A stretch of 64,000 nt of DNA from an uncultured Erwinia sp. GTDB taxonomy: Bacteria; Pseudomonadota; Gammaproteobacteria; Enterobacterales; Enterobacteriaceae. The notes beneath the pieces were generated by a model. That model was not told where the DNA came from and made no database searches. It saw only the letters and a list, made by a program, of their open reading frames with translations. The DNA lies in contig CAMIKG010000004.1 in NCBI GenBank assembly GCA_946221915.1, positions 62,001 through 126,000 on the forward strand, written 5' to 3'. Numbering within the stretch: the stretch's first letter is position 1; every line of letters begins with the position of its first letter. The position numbers were made by a program, and so were the translations under genes. This document shows positions 34,790-43,475 of this stretch, piece by piece.

Positions 34790-35209
34790 TCAGTGAAAAT
34801 CCCCATCGAGAAAACGGCGTGGATGATCGGCCTGCGGCGTCTGGCAGCTGTCATAACGACCAAACAAACGGTAGCGATTGAGTGCGATACGATCATAGCA
34901 GTAATTACTGATACGCCGGGGTAACCAGCGCAACAATGCCAGAGCCCGCCATGGCCAGGGCAGATAGCCCATCACACGAAAAACCGCCTCTGCACGCAGA
35001 TAAACCTGCCCCTGATCGAACAACACCACGGTTTTAATCTCGTCCGGCACTAAGCCCGCTTTGACCAGCCATGCCTGCCCCGTCGGCGACTGAACGCGCG
35101 CAAGGCGCACGCGCTGCTGGCGGTCATGGCGAATCAGAAAATTTGCCCAGCCATTGCACAAACGGCATACCCCGTCATAGACCATCACGCATTCAGCCTC
35201 AGTGTTCAT
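34790..35209 (-). CDS. DUF393 / DCC-family thiol-disulfide oxidoreductase-like protein
   Basis: A 139-residue protein with the DxxCxxC signature YDGVCRLCNGWANFLIRHD at ~11-29 that names the DCC family. A conserved LRWLPRRISNYCYDRIALNRYRLFGRYDSC segment follows, with a further Cys in the C-terminal part. A thioredoxin-like fold and redox role are predicted for the family but not established. GGAGGGAG precedes ATG 35209; an upstream ATG at 35224 is less likely. It is divergent from the 65-codon gene at 35297. Confidence 0.85.
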   Translation of the reverse strand: MNTEAECVMVYDGVCRLCNGWANFLIRHDRQQRVRLARVQSPTGQAWLVKAGLVPDEIKTVVLFDQGQVYLRAEAVFRVMGYLPWPWRALALLRWLPRRISNYCYDRIALNRYRLFGRYDSCQTPQADHPRRFLDGDFH

Positions 35210-35296
35210 CGCTCCCTCCGGCAAAAACAGACTCTTCTGTACCCCATCATCTACTACGCTTTTACACTTAAGTATGACTTACCGGGAGATGTCCAG

Positions 35297-35494
35297 ATGT
35301 TCCGACTTATCCGCTCACTGTTTTCCAGCCCGGAAAAATTATTGCAGGTAATGGATCGTAACGATATTGAAGAGTCGATCACCGAGGGTGAACGCATCAT
35401 TATCGACGAAGATGGCGGCGCAACCGTCAATATTTTTAGCGAAGAGGTGCAGCAGGATTTCGCCTCACACGTCGACGCATTAAAGCGGGTGTAA
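35297..35494 (+). CDS. Small unknown protein, first of a two-gene unit
   Basis: A 65-residue acidic protein (MFRLIRSLF start, then QVMDRNDIEESITEGERIIIDEDGGATVNIFSEEVQQDFASHVDALKRV). No membrane segment or known motif. A GGGAGA Shine-Dalgarno lies 9 bases upstream of ATG 35297; the frame is open further upstream but overlaps the divergent gene. One base separates it from the next gene (TAA T ATG), so the two are co-translated. I do not recognise it. Confidence 0.75.
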   Translation: MFRLIRSLFSSPEKLLQVMDRNDIEESITEGERIIIDEDGGATVNIFSEEVQQDFASHVDALKRV

Positions 35495-35495
35495 T

Positions 35496-36257
35496 ATGGG
35501 TACGGCGATATTTATGGTGTTGATGGTCTGTGGTTACTGGTACACCAGCCGCGATCTCTCCACCCGCTTCAAAATCAAACGATCCTTTGGCTGGGACGTC
35601 TATTTTCTCGTCGCGTTATACGGCTGCATCTTCGTGCTGCAGGGAGTGATCGCCACCGGTCTGGTGTGGTTGCTGCTGCTGCTGATTTCCGCCGGTTGTA
35701 ACGCGCTGCCACAGCTGGCAGGCCCCGAGCATCATCAATACCACGTCGAGTTTATGACCTGGAGCTTTCTCGGCATCCAGGCGCCTGTGGTGATCATGCT
35801 GTTTTTTGCGGTGCTATTTTGTCTGTATCGTTCCAACTGGGCAGGCAGCGCGCGGCTGGACAGCAGCGGCAGGCAGCGGCTGTATAAGCGTCTGAGCCGT
35901 GCTAACGGCGTTGAAGGGCTCATTTATCAGTGCATGGAAGAGGGCGAATTAGCGTGGATCACCCTGAAATCGCGCCGTATCTATATCGGCATGATTCAGC
36001 GCGCCTCCTTTGAAAGCACTACCGCCAATAATGTGGTGCTGATACCGATGATCAGCGGCTATCGCGACCGGGAGTCGTTCGCCTTTCATACCGAACATAA
36101 CTATAGCGCCTGGTATGCGCAGCATGGCGTCACGCTGAGTTCTCAGCCGAAATCGGCGATGGCGTTTCGCAAAGTGATTCTGCTTGATCAAATCGAAAGT
36201 CTGTCGCTGTTTGACCCGGCCAGCGCCTCAGCGTTAAACATTACGCGGCAGGATTAA
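35496..36257 (+). CDS. Unknown inner-membrane protein
   Basis: A 253-residue protein with three hydrophobic segments in the first half (AIFMVLMVCGYWYT, VYFLVALYGCIFVLQGVIATGLVWLLLLLISAG, FLGIQAPVVIMLFFAVLFCLY) and a soluble C-terminal domain from ~105 with motifs such as LAWITLKSRRIYIGMIQRASFE and VLIPMISGYRDRESFAFHTEHNY. No family recognised. It follows the 65-codon gene by one base; the pair is probably functionally linked. Its stop overlaps the stop of the opposite HD-GYP gene by 2 of 3 bases. Confidence 0.8.
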   Translation: MGTAIFMVLMVCGYWYTSRDLSTRFKIKRSFGWDVYFLVALYGCIFVLQGVIATGLVWLLLLLISAGCNALPQLAGPEHHQYHVEFMTWSFLGIQAPVVIMLFFAVLFCLYRSNWAGSARLDSSGRQRLYKRLSRANGVEGLIYQCMEEGELAWITLKSRRIYIGMIQRASFESTTANNVVLIPMISGYRDRESFAFHTEHNYSAWYAQHGVTLSSQPKSAMAFRKVILLDQIESLSLFDPASASALNITRQD

Positions 36258-37444
36258 CCGCCCAGCCATACCTTGCTGAAGTTAACCTGTTTCCACTGGG
36301 CGATGTCTTCCGGCGAAACGATGCTGTCGCAGCTAAAACCGTCCGCCAGATCGAGCGTTTCCACCGGCAGCGGCAGACCGGTATGCAGTGACCAGAAGAC
36401 ATTTACCTTGGGGCACAGCAGCGAGCCTTCGCTCGCCTCCACCACCATCGCTACGCGACCGGAGGATAAGCGTACCAGTGACCCCACCGGGTAGATGCCT
36501 ACTGATTTAACAAAAGAGTAGAAAATCGCCTTATCAAAGTGGCCGTTCCAGTTCGCCATACGGTGCATGGCATCCGCCGGATTCCAGCCATCGCGGTAAG
36601 GACGATTGGAGGTCACGGCGTCATACACATCGCATACCGCCGCCATACGAGCAAAAGTGCTGATTTCATTCCCTTTCAGGCCATCGGGATAGCCGCTGCC
36701 GTCCACCTTTTCATGATGATGCAGCGCGATATCGATGATTTCTGCCGCCGCTTCAGCATCATGCAACATATCCGCGCCGGTCACCGGGTGCATTTTCATC
36801 TCAGCAAACTCTTCATCACTCAGTTTGCCGGGCTTATTGAGGATTTCCAGCGCCACTTTGGCCTTGCCCAGGTCATGCAGCAGGCCACCGAGCCCTGCCA
36901 GCCTCACCTGCAATTCATCCATCTGCAGACGGCGCGCCAGACCGATCATCAGCGCACATACCGCCACGGAGTGGAGATAGGTATAGTCATCATGGTTTTT
37001 CAGCCGCGCCACGCTGATCAGCGCGGTGGGATGACGGCTCACAGAGGCGGTAATCTCTTCCACCAGCGGCAGAGTGCTGTTCACATCCACGGTTTTGCTG
37101 AGACGCGCTTCACCAAACATATGTTTGACCTGCGCAGTGCCCTGCTCGCAGATGCGTCGCGCCTGCTCCACTTCACTGAGAAAATTGGCGGGCTGCGGCG
37201 TGGAAGCCGTAGCGTGTGGCTTCGCCTGGCCGGATGCTGCTAATTCTGCAATCGCTTTTGGCCGCACGCCTTTCGCCAGATCGATCCAGACTTGCTTGAT
37301 CCCACAATCGGCAATCGCACTGAGCTGCCGTGGATCGGTCAGCAGCATCCGATTACGGATCAACGGGTGCTTTAACCAGAAGACCTCCAGCTTGTGGACA
37401 TACATCCCCAGCTGCAGCTCCTGTGTCGGGATCAGCTTAATCAC
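36254..37444 (-). CDS. HD-GYP domain cyclic-di-GMP phosphodiesterase
   Basis: A 396-residue protein with an N-terminal DUF3391 domain (KLIPTQELQLGMYVHKLEVFWLKHPL...) and a C-terminal HD-GYP domain at ~140-310. Metal and signature motifs are LLHDLGKAKV, MHPVTGADML, LHHHEKVDGSGYPDGLKG and ARMAAVCDVYDAVTSNRPYRDGW. Such enzymes hydrolyse c-di-GMP to GMP and favour motility over biofilm. GAGGAGAGGAG before a GTG at 37444 supports that start over an upstream ATG at 37480. It converges on the unknown membrane gene with overlapping stop codons. Confidence 0.9.
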   Translation of the reverse strand: MIKLIPTQELQLGMYVHKLEVFWLKHPLIRNRMLLTDPRQLSAIADCGIKQVWIDLAKGVRPKAIAELAASGQAKPHATASTPQPANFLSEVEQARRICEQGTAQVKHMFGEARLSKTVDVNSTLPLVEEITASVSRHPTALISVARLKNHDDYTYLHSVAVCALMIGLARRLQMDELQVRLAGLGGLLHDLGKAKVALEILNKPGKLSDEEFAEMKMHPVTGADMLHDAEAAAEIIDIALHHHEKVDGSGYPDGLKGNEISTFARMAAVCDVYDAVTSNRPYRDGWNPADAMHRMANWNGHFDKAIFYSFVKSVGIYPVGSLVRLSSGRVAMVVEASEGSLLCPKVNVFWSLHTGLPLPVETLDLADGFSCDSIVSPEDIAQWKQVNFSKVWLGG

Positions 37445-37569
37445 ACTCCTCTCCTCTGCATCCGGGTTGATCTTATGCAAAGACTATCGGCGAGTGAGCA
37501 ATATTTCTTCAGCGAAAAGTTGTAAATAACATGTCATTACCGGGAGCGGGCGCCCCCGGCCGCAGAGAA

Positions 37570-38490
37570 TTACTGCTTATCGACGTATTTTTGCATATTC
37601 TCTTTCGTTACCAGCTCGAACGGGATCCAGTAATAAGGGTCCAGTTTTTCCCCATTAATCATGCGCTGCGCCACCTCCACCGATGCTTTACCCTGGCCGA
37701 CGGCATCCTGAAATACCGTGACCTGCATTTTGCCGGATGCCAGCGCTTTCAGGCCGTCCGGCGTGGCGTCGATACCACCCACCAATATGTTATTCTGCTG
37801 CTGTTTCGCCTGCTGCAGCGCCATAATGGCGCCAATCGCCATTTCATCATTATTAGCCGCGACGATATCCATTTTCTCGCCGTTGGTCAGCCAGTTAAGC
37901 ATCAAATCCATGCCTTCGTTACGTGAATAGTTGGCTGTCTGTTTTAGCACCACTTTCATCTTAGGATACTTCGCCACCACCTGCTCAACGTCTTTGGTGC
38001 GCTGAATCGCACCCGCATCACTCAGGTTGCCGATCATCACCGCCACATTGCCCTGATAATTCGCCAGCCGCGCCAGTTCTTCCATCTGCAGCGTCCCTGA
38101 CTCCTTCTCATCAGAGCCGACAAACACCACCCCTGCTGGCAGAGTCCTGTCACCCGGCGTACGGTTAACATACACCAGCGGGATTTTCGCCTGCTGCGCC
38201 AGCCGGGTAATCGCCGGGGTGCCCGCCGAATCCACCGGATCGACAATGATCGCGTCCACGCCCGAGCCAATGAAACTCTGTACCTGATCGGTCTGGCGGC
38301 CCACATCACCGCGCGCATCCTCAAACTGCACCTTAAGTCCGCGCGCTTTCGCTTCTTTATCAATAGAATGGCGAATAATGGTGAGGAAGTTTTGGTCAAA
38401 GTAGGCCATCGATACACCGATAGTGGCGGCGAGGCTCGACGCAGACACACTCAGCGCAGCGACCAGCAACACGGTTTTTATCACTTTCAT
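37570..38490 (-). CDS. Periplasmic sugar-binding protein (RbsB/YtfQ family), orphan
   Basis: A 306-residue protein with a signal peptide (VIKTVLLVAALSVSASSLAATIG) and a type I periplasmic-binding fold: TIGVSMAYFDQNFLTIIRHSI, DAIIVDPVDSAGTPAITRLAQQAKIPLVYVNR, GAIMALQQAKQQQNNILVGGIDATPDGL. Such proteins feed pentose/hexose ABC importers. No permease or ATPase gene lies adjacent, so its partner is encoded elsewhere or it works as a chemoreceptor ligand carrier. TGGAG precedes ATG 38490; the frame extends upstream to 38535. Confidence 0.88.
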   Translation of the reverse strand: MKVIKTVLLVAALSVSASSLAATIGVSMAYFDQNFLTIIRHSIDKEAKARGLKVQFEDARGDVGRQTDQVQSFIGSGVDAIIVDPVDSAGTPAITRLAQQAKIPLVYVNRTPGDRTLPAGVVFVGSDEKESGTLQMEELARLANYQGNVAVMIGNLSDAGAIQRTKDVEQVVAKYPKMKVVLKQTANYSRNEGMDLMLNWLTNGEKMDIVAANNDEMAIGAIMALQQAKQQQNNILVGGIDATPDGLKALASGKMQVTVFQDAVGQGKASVEVAQRMINGEKLDPYYWIPFELVTKENMQKYVDKQ

Positions 38491-38754
38491 GGTTTTCTCC
38501 ACAGGCAGCACAATTTTACGAAATAAAAATTCCATTTATTTCACTGAGGCGAGCCAGAGCCAGCACCTCGCCTGCGGAAAAGCGTAAAGATAATCGGTGT
38601 CAGCTGGCAACTGTGGTGGTCAAATGCCTGGATGCTGCTCACAAATGATGAATGAATTAAATATTTCATTTTATCTGTGCTAACGCAGATTCGGTGCAAA
38701 CAATCGCGCCCGCTTGCAGTACACTCAATGTTTCTCGCCTTGTGGAGTCTGCTG

Positions 38755-39879
38755 ATGTCGTTGAGCTACCTGTCATCCCTGTCCGCTTTATCCGCCGCAG
38801 AATGGGATGCGCTGCTGCCGGATGATAATCCTTTCCTGCGCCACGCTTTTCTCTCCTCGCTGGAAGAGAGCGGCAGCCTGACGGCGCACAGCGGCTGGCA
38901 GGCGCAGCATCTGCTGTGGCATGAAAAGGGCGAACTGCGGGCGGCGATCCCCGGTTACCGGAAAAGCCACTCGCGCGGCGAATACGTGTTTGATCATGGC
39001 TGGGCGGATGCCTGCCATCGCGCCGGGATTGCGTATTATCCAAAGTGGCTGGGTGCGGTGCCGTTTAGCCCGGTCAGCGGTGCGCGCCTGCTGGGTGACG
39101 CTGACGCTGCCAGCCAGTTGCTGGCACAGCTCCCCGATTTTCTTCAGCAGCAGGGATTATCCGGCGCGCACATCAACTTCACTGACACACAGGCCAACCA
39201 GCTGCTGGCGGAGCAACCTGACTGGCTGGAACGCCATGGCTGCCAGTATCACTGGCACAACCGCGGCTATCGCGATTTCCACGATTTCCTCGACACGCTG
39301 ATGTCGCGCAAGCGCAAACAGCTGCGTAAAGAACGTGAACAGGTGGCCACTTCCGGGATCGAATTCAGCTGGCTTAGCGGCGCGCAAGTCACCGAATCAC
39401 AATGGGATTTTATTTATACCTGCTACGCCAATACCTATGCGGTACGCGGTCAGCGCCCTTATCTGACGCGCGACTTTTTCAGTCTGCTGGCGGAGCGCAT
39501 GGCGGAGAATATTCGCGTGGTGCTGGCCCTGCTGCACGGCCAGCCGGTGGCGATGGCGTTCAGTCTGGTCAGCGGCAACACCTTCTATGGCCGCTACTGG
39601 GGATGTATCGCGGAGTTTGACCGCCTGCATTTCGAAACCTGTTTTTACCAGGGGATGGAGTACGCCATCGCCCACGGCATACAGCGCTTTGACGCTGGCG
39701 CTCAGGGTGAGCATAAGCTGATCCGCGGCTTTGAGCCAACGCTGACTCACTCCTGGCACTATTTGCGCCACCCCGGCTTACGCGCAGGGGTGGATGCGTT
39801 TCTGCAGCAGGAGCGTGCAGCGGTCAGCGGCTGGATTGACGACGCACGCAACGCCCTGCCGTACCGGCGCGGCGCTTAG
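38755..39879 (+). CDS. DUF482 family GNAT-like N-acyltransferase
   Basis: A 374-residue protein of the DUF482/FemAB-like acyltransferase family. Diagnostic segments are PFLRHAFLSSLEESGS near 25, FDHGWADACHRAGIAYYPKWLGAVPFSPVSGARLL near ~80-115, HINFTDTQANQLL, RDFHDFLDTLMSRKRKQLRKEREQV, RWGC-like YGRYWGCIAEFDRLHFETCFYQGMEYAI and FDAGAQGEHKLIRGFEP. The substrate is unknown. ATG 38755 with GGAG upstream is preferred to an earlier ATG at 38677. Its stop overlaps that of the opposite ABC transporter gene. Confidence 0.88.
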   Translation: MSLSYLSSLSALSAAEWDALLPDDNPFLRHAFLSSLEESGSLTAHSGWQAQHLLWHEKGELRAAIPGYRKSHSRGEYVFDHGWADACHRAGIAYYPKWLGAVPFSPVSGARLLGDADAASQLLAQLPDFLQQQGLSGAHINFTDTQANQLLAEQPDWLERHGCQYHWHNRGYRDFHDFLDTLMSRKRKQLRKEREQVATSGIEFSWLSGAQVTESQWDFIYTCYANTYAVRGQRPYLTRDFFSLLAERMAENIRVVLALLHGQPVAMAFSLVSGNTFYGRYWGCIAEFDRLHFETCFYQGMEYAIAHGIQRFDAGAQGEHKLIRGFEPTLTHSWHYLRHPGLRAGVDAFLQQERAAVSGWIDDARNALPYRRGA

Positions 39880-41708
39880 TCGAGTCCAACAAAACCGCCG
39901 GTCTGATGCTGCCATAAGCGTGCATACAGGCCATCTTTCGCCAGCAGTTCGCGGTGGCTGCCCATCTCGACAATCTGCCCTTTTTCCAGCACCACCAGCC
40001 GATCCATCTTTGCAATGGTCGACAGGCGGTGCGCGATGGCAATCACCGTTTTGCCCTGCATCAGCGTTTCCAGGCTCTCCTGGATGGCGGCTTCCACTTC
40101 CGAGTCCAGTGCTGAGGTCGCTTCATCCATCACCAGAATCGGCGCATCTTTCAGCAATACGCGCGCAATGGCGATACGCTGGCGCTGACCGCCAGACAGC
40201 TTCACGCCACGTTCGCCAACGTGCGCGTCCAGGCCAGTGCGTCCCTGTGGGTCGGAGAGCTGCGGAATAAATTCGTCGGCGCGGGCGCGATGAATGGCCG
40301 CCAGCAACGCATCTTCGCTGGCGTCGGGGTTGCCATACAGCAGGTTATCGCGAATCGAACGGTGCAGCAGCGAGGTGTCCTGAGTGATCATGCCAATCTG
40401 CGCGCGCAGGCTTTGCTGGCTGACCTGCGCGATATCCTGACCATCAATCAGAATACGCCCGCTGTTAATGTCATACAGTCGCAGCAGCAGATTCACCAGC
40501 GTCGACTTACCGGCGCCAGACGGGCCGATTAAGCCAATTTTTTCACCGGGTTTGATCTGCAAATCAAAACCGTTGATCACCTGACGGCTGCCGCCATAGT
40601 CAAAACCGATGCGATCAAAATGGATCGCGCCGCTGTGCACCTGCAGCGACTGCGCCTGCGGTTGATCGACCACGCTGAGCGGCTGGGCAATGGTTTTCAG
40701 GCCATCCTGTACCATGCCGATATTTTCAAAAATGCCGTTCACCACCCACATAATCCAGCCGGACATATTCACGATGCGGATCACCAGACCCGCCGCCAGC
40801 GCAATTGCCCCGACAGTAATCAGCGACTGCGTCCACAGCCACAGCGCCAGACCACAGGTCGAGACAATCAGCAGGCCGTTCAGCAGCGAGATGGTGACGT
40901 CCATACTGGTCGCCATACGTGTCGCCAGCTGCATTTTTTCCGTTTGCTCTTCAATCGCCTCACGCGCATAGCGCTGTTCGAGATCGTTATGGGCAAACAG
41001 CTTCAGCGTGGTGATATTGGTGTAGCCATCCACAATACAGCCCATCAGTTTTGAACGCGCATCGGACGAGGCGACCGAACGCGCTTTGATGCGTGGTACG
41101 AAATAGCGCATGGCGCAGATATAGGCGACAATCCAGATAATCAGCGGCACCATCAGACGCCAGTCGGCCTGGGCAAACAGCACCAGCGACGTCACGGCGT
41201 AGATCAGCACATGCCACAGCGCATCCACCACCTGCACCGCGGAATCACGCAGCGCATGGCCGGTTTGCATAATCCGCTGCGCAATGCGGCCAGCGAAATC
41301 ATTCTGGAAAAAGTTCAGACTTTGCCGCAGCACGTAGTTATGGTTCTGCCAGCGGATCATGCCCGTCATGCCGGGGTTAATGCTCTGATTGACCAGCAGG
41401 TCGTGCAGGCCAATAAACACCGGCCGTAAAATCAGCGCGACGAACGCCATCCATAACAGCGTATCCCAGTGATCGCTGAACAGCGTGGCAGGGGATGAAC
41501 TGTTGGCAAGGTCGATAATGCGGCTCAGATAGCTGAACAACGCCACTTCGATCAGCGACGCCACCAGCCCCACAGCCAGCAACACCGCAAAGCTGCGCCA
41601 CACCTGGCGCAGATAAAACAGATAGAAAGACCACACCTCATCGGGCGGCGTATCTTTGGGAACATCCTGGAAAATGTTGATCATTCGTTCGAAACGGCGG
41701 TACAGCAT
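39876..41708 (-). CDS. ABC exporter, fused permease and ATPase
   Basis: A 610-residue half-transporter with six membrane helices (~35-325) and a C-terminal ATPase (~355-610): Walker A GPSGAGKST, signature LSGGQRQRIAIARVLL, Walker B ILVMDEATSALD and the H-loop IAHRLST. It resembles multidrug/lipid exporters that act as homodimers. No partner half-transporter or outer-membrane gene is adjacent. ATG 41708 with GTGAG 7 bases upstream is preferred to a TTG at 41726. The substrate cannot be inferred. Confidence 0.92.
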   Translation of the reverse strand: MLYRRFERMINIFQDVPKDTPPDEVWSFYLFYLRQVWRSFAVLLAVGLVASLIEVALFSYLSRIIDLANSSSPATLFSDHWDTLLWMAFVALILRPVFIGLHDLLVNQSINPGMTGMIRWQNHNYVLRQSLNFFQNDFAGRIAQRIMQTGHALRDSAVQVVDALWHVLIYAVTSLVLFAQADWRLMVPLIIWIVAYICAMRYFVPRIKARSVASSDARSKLMGCIVDGYTNITTLKLFAHNDLEQRYAREAIEEQTEKMQLATRMATSMDVTISLLNGLLIVSTCGLALWLWTQSLITVGAIALAAGLVIRIVNMSGWIMWVVNGIFENIGMVQDGLKTIAQPLSVVDQPQAQSLQVHSGAIHFDRIGFDYGGSRQVINGFDLQIKPGEKIGLIGPSGAGKSTLVNLLLRLYDINSGRILIDGQDIAQVSQQSLRAQIGMITQDTSLLHRSIRDNLLYGNPDASEDALLAAIHRARADEFIPQLSDPQGRTGLDAHVGERGVKLSGGQRQRIAIARVLLKDAPILVMDEATSALDSEVEAAIQESLETLMQGKTVIAIAHRLSTIAKMDRLVVLEKGQIVEMGSHRELLAKDGLYARLWQHQTGGFVGLD

Positions 41709-41908
41709 AGACAGGCTCACTTTCAACGTTTGACGAGGTTTTCAGCTTAGCGCTGTTCTCAGCCCGCTTCAGCTTTAGTGCCAGAGAAAAGCACAAATCG
41801 ACCGTCCGGGCAGATCAATAGCGCAACAGGATTGGGTGTGTTTGCACTAAGGCAGTTCAGAAGTTAGCAAATTGTCTGCATCGGGGCATTTCTGCCCCTC
41901 AGAGAATC

Positions 41909-42286
41909 TCAGCCCAGCGCATTCACCAGCGCAAATCCGGCAAAGGTCATCAGCAGTGAACCGATCACATGGGTCATGACGCTGGTCATCGCCCACAGGT
42001 AGTTGCCATTCTGCAGCATCACCATGATCTCCGCCGAAAAGGAGGAAAAAGTGGTCAATCCGCCGCATAAGCCGGTGACAATCAGCAATTTCCACATCGG
42101 ATCAAGTTGCGGGTTTTTCAAAAAGAAGGCCAGTGCGCCACCGACAATAAACCCGCCGATCAGATTCACCATCAGCGTGCCCGGCGGCAGATTAGGGAAC
42201 AGCGCGTTGAAACGCACTGAAATCAGCCAGCGCAGGACACAGCCCAGTGAACCGCCAAGGATCACCGCAAATAATGATTTAACCAT
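41909..42286 (-). CDS. crcB: Fluoride exporter CrcB (Fluc family)
   Basis: A 125-residue, four-helix inner-membrane fluoride channel. It has GGSLGCVLRWLISVRF near 11-26, the conserved PPGTLMVNLIGGFIVG (pore Asn), and GLCGGLTTFSSFSAEIMVML (TFSSF is the pore Phe/Ser motif). A fluoride riboswitch lies in the leader ~110-175 bases upstream, which directly supports the function. Monomers dimerise in antiparallel fashion in this family. Confidence 0.95.
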   Translation of the reverse strand: MVKSLFAVILGGSLGCVLRWLISVRFNALFPNLPPGTLMVNLIGGFIVGGALAFFLKNPQLDPMWKLLIVTGLCGGLTTFSSFSAEIMVMLQNGNYLWAMTSVMTHVIGSLLMTFAGFALVNALG

Positions 42287-42398
42287 CAGAAACAGCCCCT
42301 AGATTTTGCAGTTGCTCAGGGAAGCGGATACGGCAGGAAAACGGATAATATGCTGATCTCCTGACAGACACACAACTCCCCGGAGAGGATTATGGTTG

Positions 42399-42463
42399 TC
42401 AGGCGTCATCAGCCGCTGAAGATGCCAGCAGGCGGTTGGGTAAGGTGGAACGCCATCACCCTG
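42399..42463 (-). promoter_or_regulatory. Fluoride riboswitch (crcB motif)
   Basis: On the minus strand the leader contains GGTGATGGCGTTCCACC, then AACCGCC, a short hairpin with CTGC/GCAG-type pairing, and GGCTGATGACGCCTGAC. These are the conserved blocks of the crcB-motif fluoride aptamer in the right order and spacing. It lies ~112 bases upstream of crcB on the same strand, so fluoride should switch on expression of the exporter. Confidence 0.87.
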
Positions 42464-42598
42464 TGGCTAAAATCATAACGAGTTGCGCGACGGCAGGCAA
42501 TCTGTAGCGTGGGAAAATAGAGCAGGTAAGGTTTGATAACCATCGGTCCGATCCCTGGCCGCGGTTATCGAGGGTTCTTTTTGCCCTGGTGAGGCAAA

Positions 42599-42676
42599 TT
42601 AGTTCAGTGCGCCTGGTGGTACGTGTTTGAAGGTCTCAACATACGCACGGAACACATAACTAAAAATCTTTTTCAT
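42599..42676 (-). CDS. azuC: Small protein AzuC (25 aa)
   Basis: A 25-codon ORF encodes MKKIFSYVFRAYVETFKHVPPGALN. The C-terminal part TFKHVPPGALN matches the end of E. coli AzuC (YCKTFKDVPPGNMFR), and the whole is a cationic amphipathic helix of the same size. In E. coli AzuC associates with the membrane and stimulates glycerol dehydrogenase GldA, and its mRNA (AzuCR) also acts as a base-pairing RNA. A well-formed promoter and a possible CRP site lie upstream, and AGGT precedes the ATG. It is too short for usual gene finders. Confidence 0.8.
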   Translation of the reverse strand: MKKIFSYVFRAYVETFKHVPPGALN

Positions 42677-42716
42677 GAGGCTACCTGTTAAACTTTTTTT
42701 GAATTACGCAACAAAA

Positions 42717-42766
42717 AGTATACAAGCAGGTGCTTTTTCATGCAATAAATTTTGAAGTAGATCACA
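42717..42766 (-). promoter_or_regulatory. azuC promoter with overlapping CRP-like site
   Basis: On the minus strand TTGCAT (42745-42740), a 17-base spacer and TATACT (42722-42717) form a good sigma-70 promoter. Just upstream TGTGATCTACTTCAAA (42766-42751) resembles a CRP site (TGTGA-N6-TCACA with two mismatches). E. coli azuCR is known to be repressed by CRP and expressed on glucose, which fits. The start site would be near 42710. Confidence 0.65.
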
Positions 42767-42911
42767 AAAACTCATTCGAGTATGCAAAAAGAAACTTAAA
42801 CAAAAGCTAAACAAGAAAGGATTTTCAGGCAGAAAATCGTCAGGAGTCAGAATGCAGGTGATTGATTTTATAACGATCCCGGTATCAATCACCCGCTGAG
42901 TGCGGGTGACG

Positions 42912-43475
42912 TCAGGCCAGATGCTGGATAAGAATGTTGCAGCCGATGCCAATCAGCACCACGCCACCCAGCACTTCCGCCCATTTGCCCATCATCGGGC
43001 CAAGAAAACGCCCCAGCAAAATGCCGGACGCCGCCATAAAGGTGGTAGCCGCACCAATCGTCAGGGCGGTCAGCACAATATTAACCTGCAGAAATGCCAG
43101 GCCAACACCCACCGCCATCGCATCAAGACTGGTGGCAATCGCCGTGGTCACCAGCAGCAGGAAGCTGTGGCGCTGCGGCGGCTGCACGTCTTCTTCCTGC
43201 GGGCGACGCACTCCTTCACGCACCATACGCGCACCGAGGATAAACAGCAGAATAAAGGCGACCCAGTGATCCCACGCCATAATGAACTGGCTGGCCGCCA
43301 GACCAATACCCCAGCCAATTAATGGCGTCAGCGCTTCAATCGCGCCAAAAATCAGCCCGGTGCGCAGCGCTTCTTTCAGCGTTGGCCGATGCAGGGCAGC
43401 GCCTTTGCCTATGGCGGCGGCAAACGCATCCATCGACATAGCAAAGGCAAGGATCAGAGTGGCATACAGGCTCAT
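42912..43475 (-). CDS. mntP: Manganese efflux pump MntP
   Basis: A 187-residue, six-helix inner-membrane protein. Two homologous halves each carry the family acidic motif: LILAFAMSMDAFAAAIGKG near 6-24 and VTTAIATSLDAMAVGVGLAF near 110-129; the Asp residues line the manganese path. It exports excess Mn(II). An MntR-like palindrome lies ~125 bases upstream. No yybP-ykoY manganese riboswitch was recognised in the leader, unlike E. coli mntP. Confidence 0.95.
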   Translation of the reverse strand: MSLYATLILAFAMSMDAFAAAIGKGAALHRPTLKEALRTGLIFGAIEALTPLIGWGIGLAASQFIMAWDHWVAFILLFILGARMVREGVRRPQEEDVQPPQRHSFLLLVTTAIATSLDAMAVGVGLAFLQVNIVLTALTIGAATTFMAASGILLGRFLGPMMGKWAEVLGGVVLIGIGCNILIQHLA

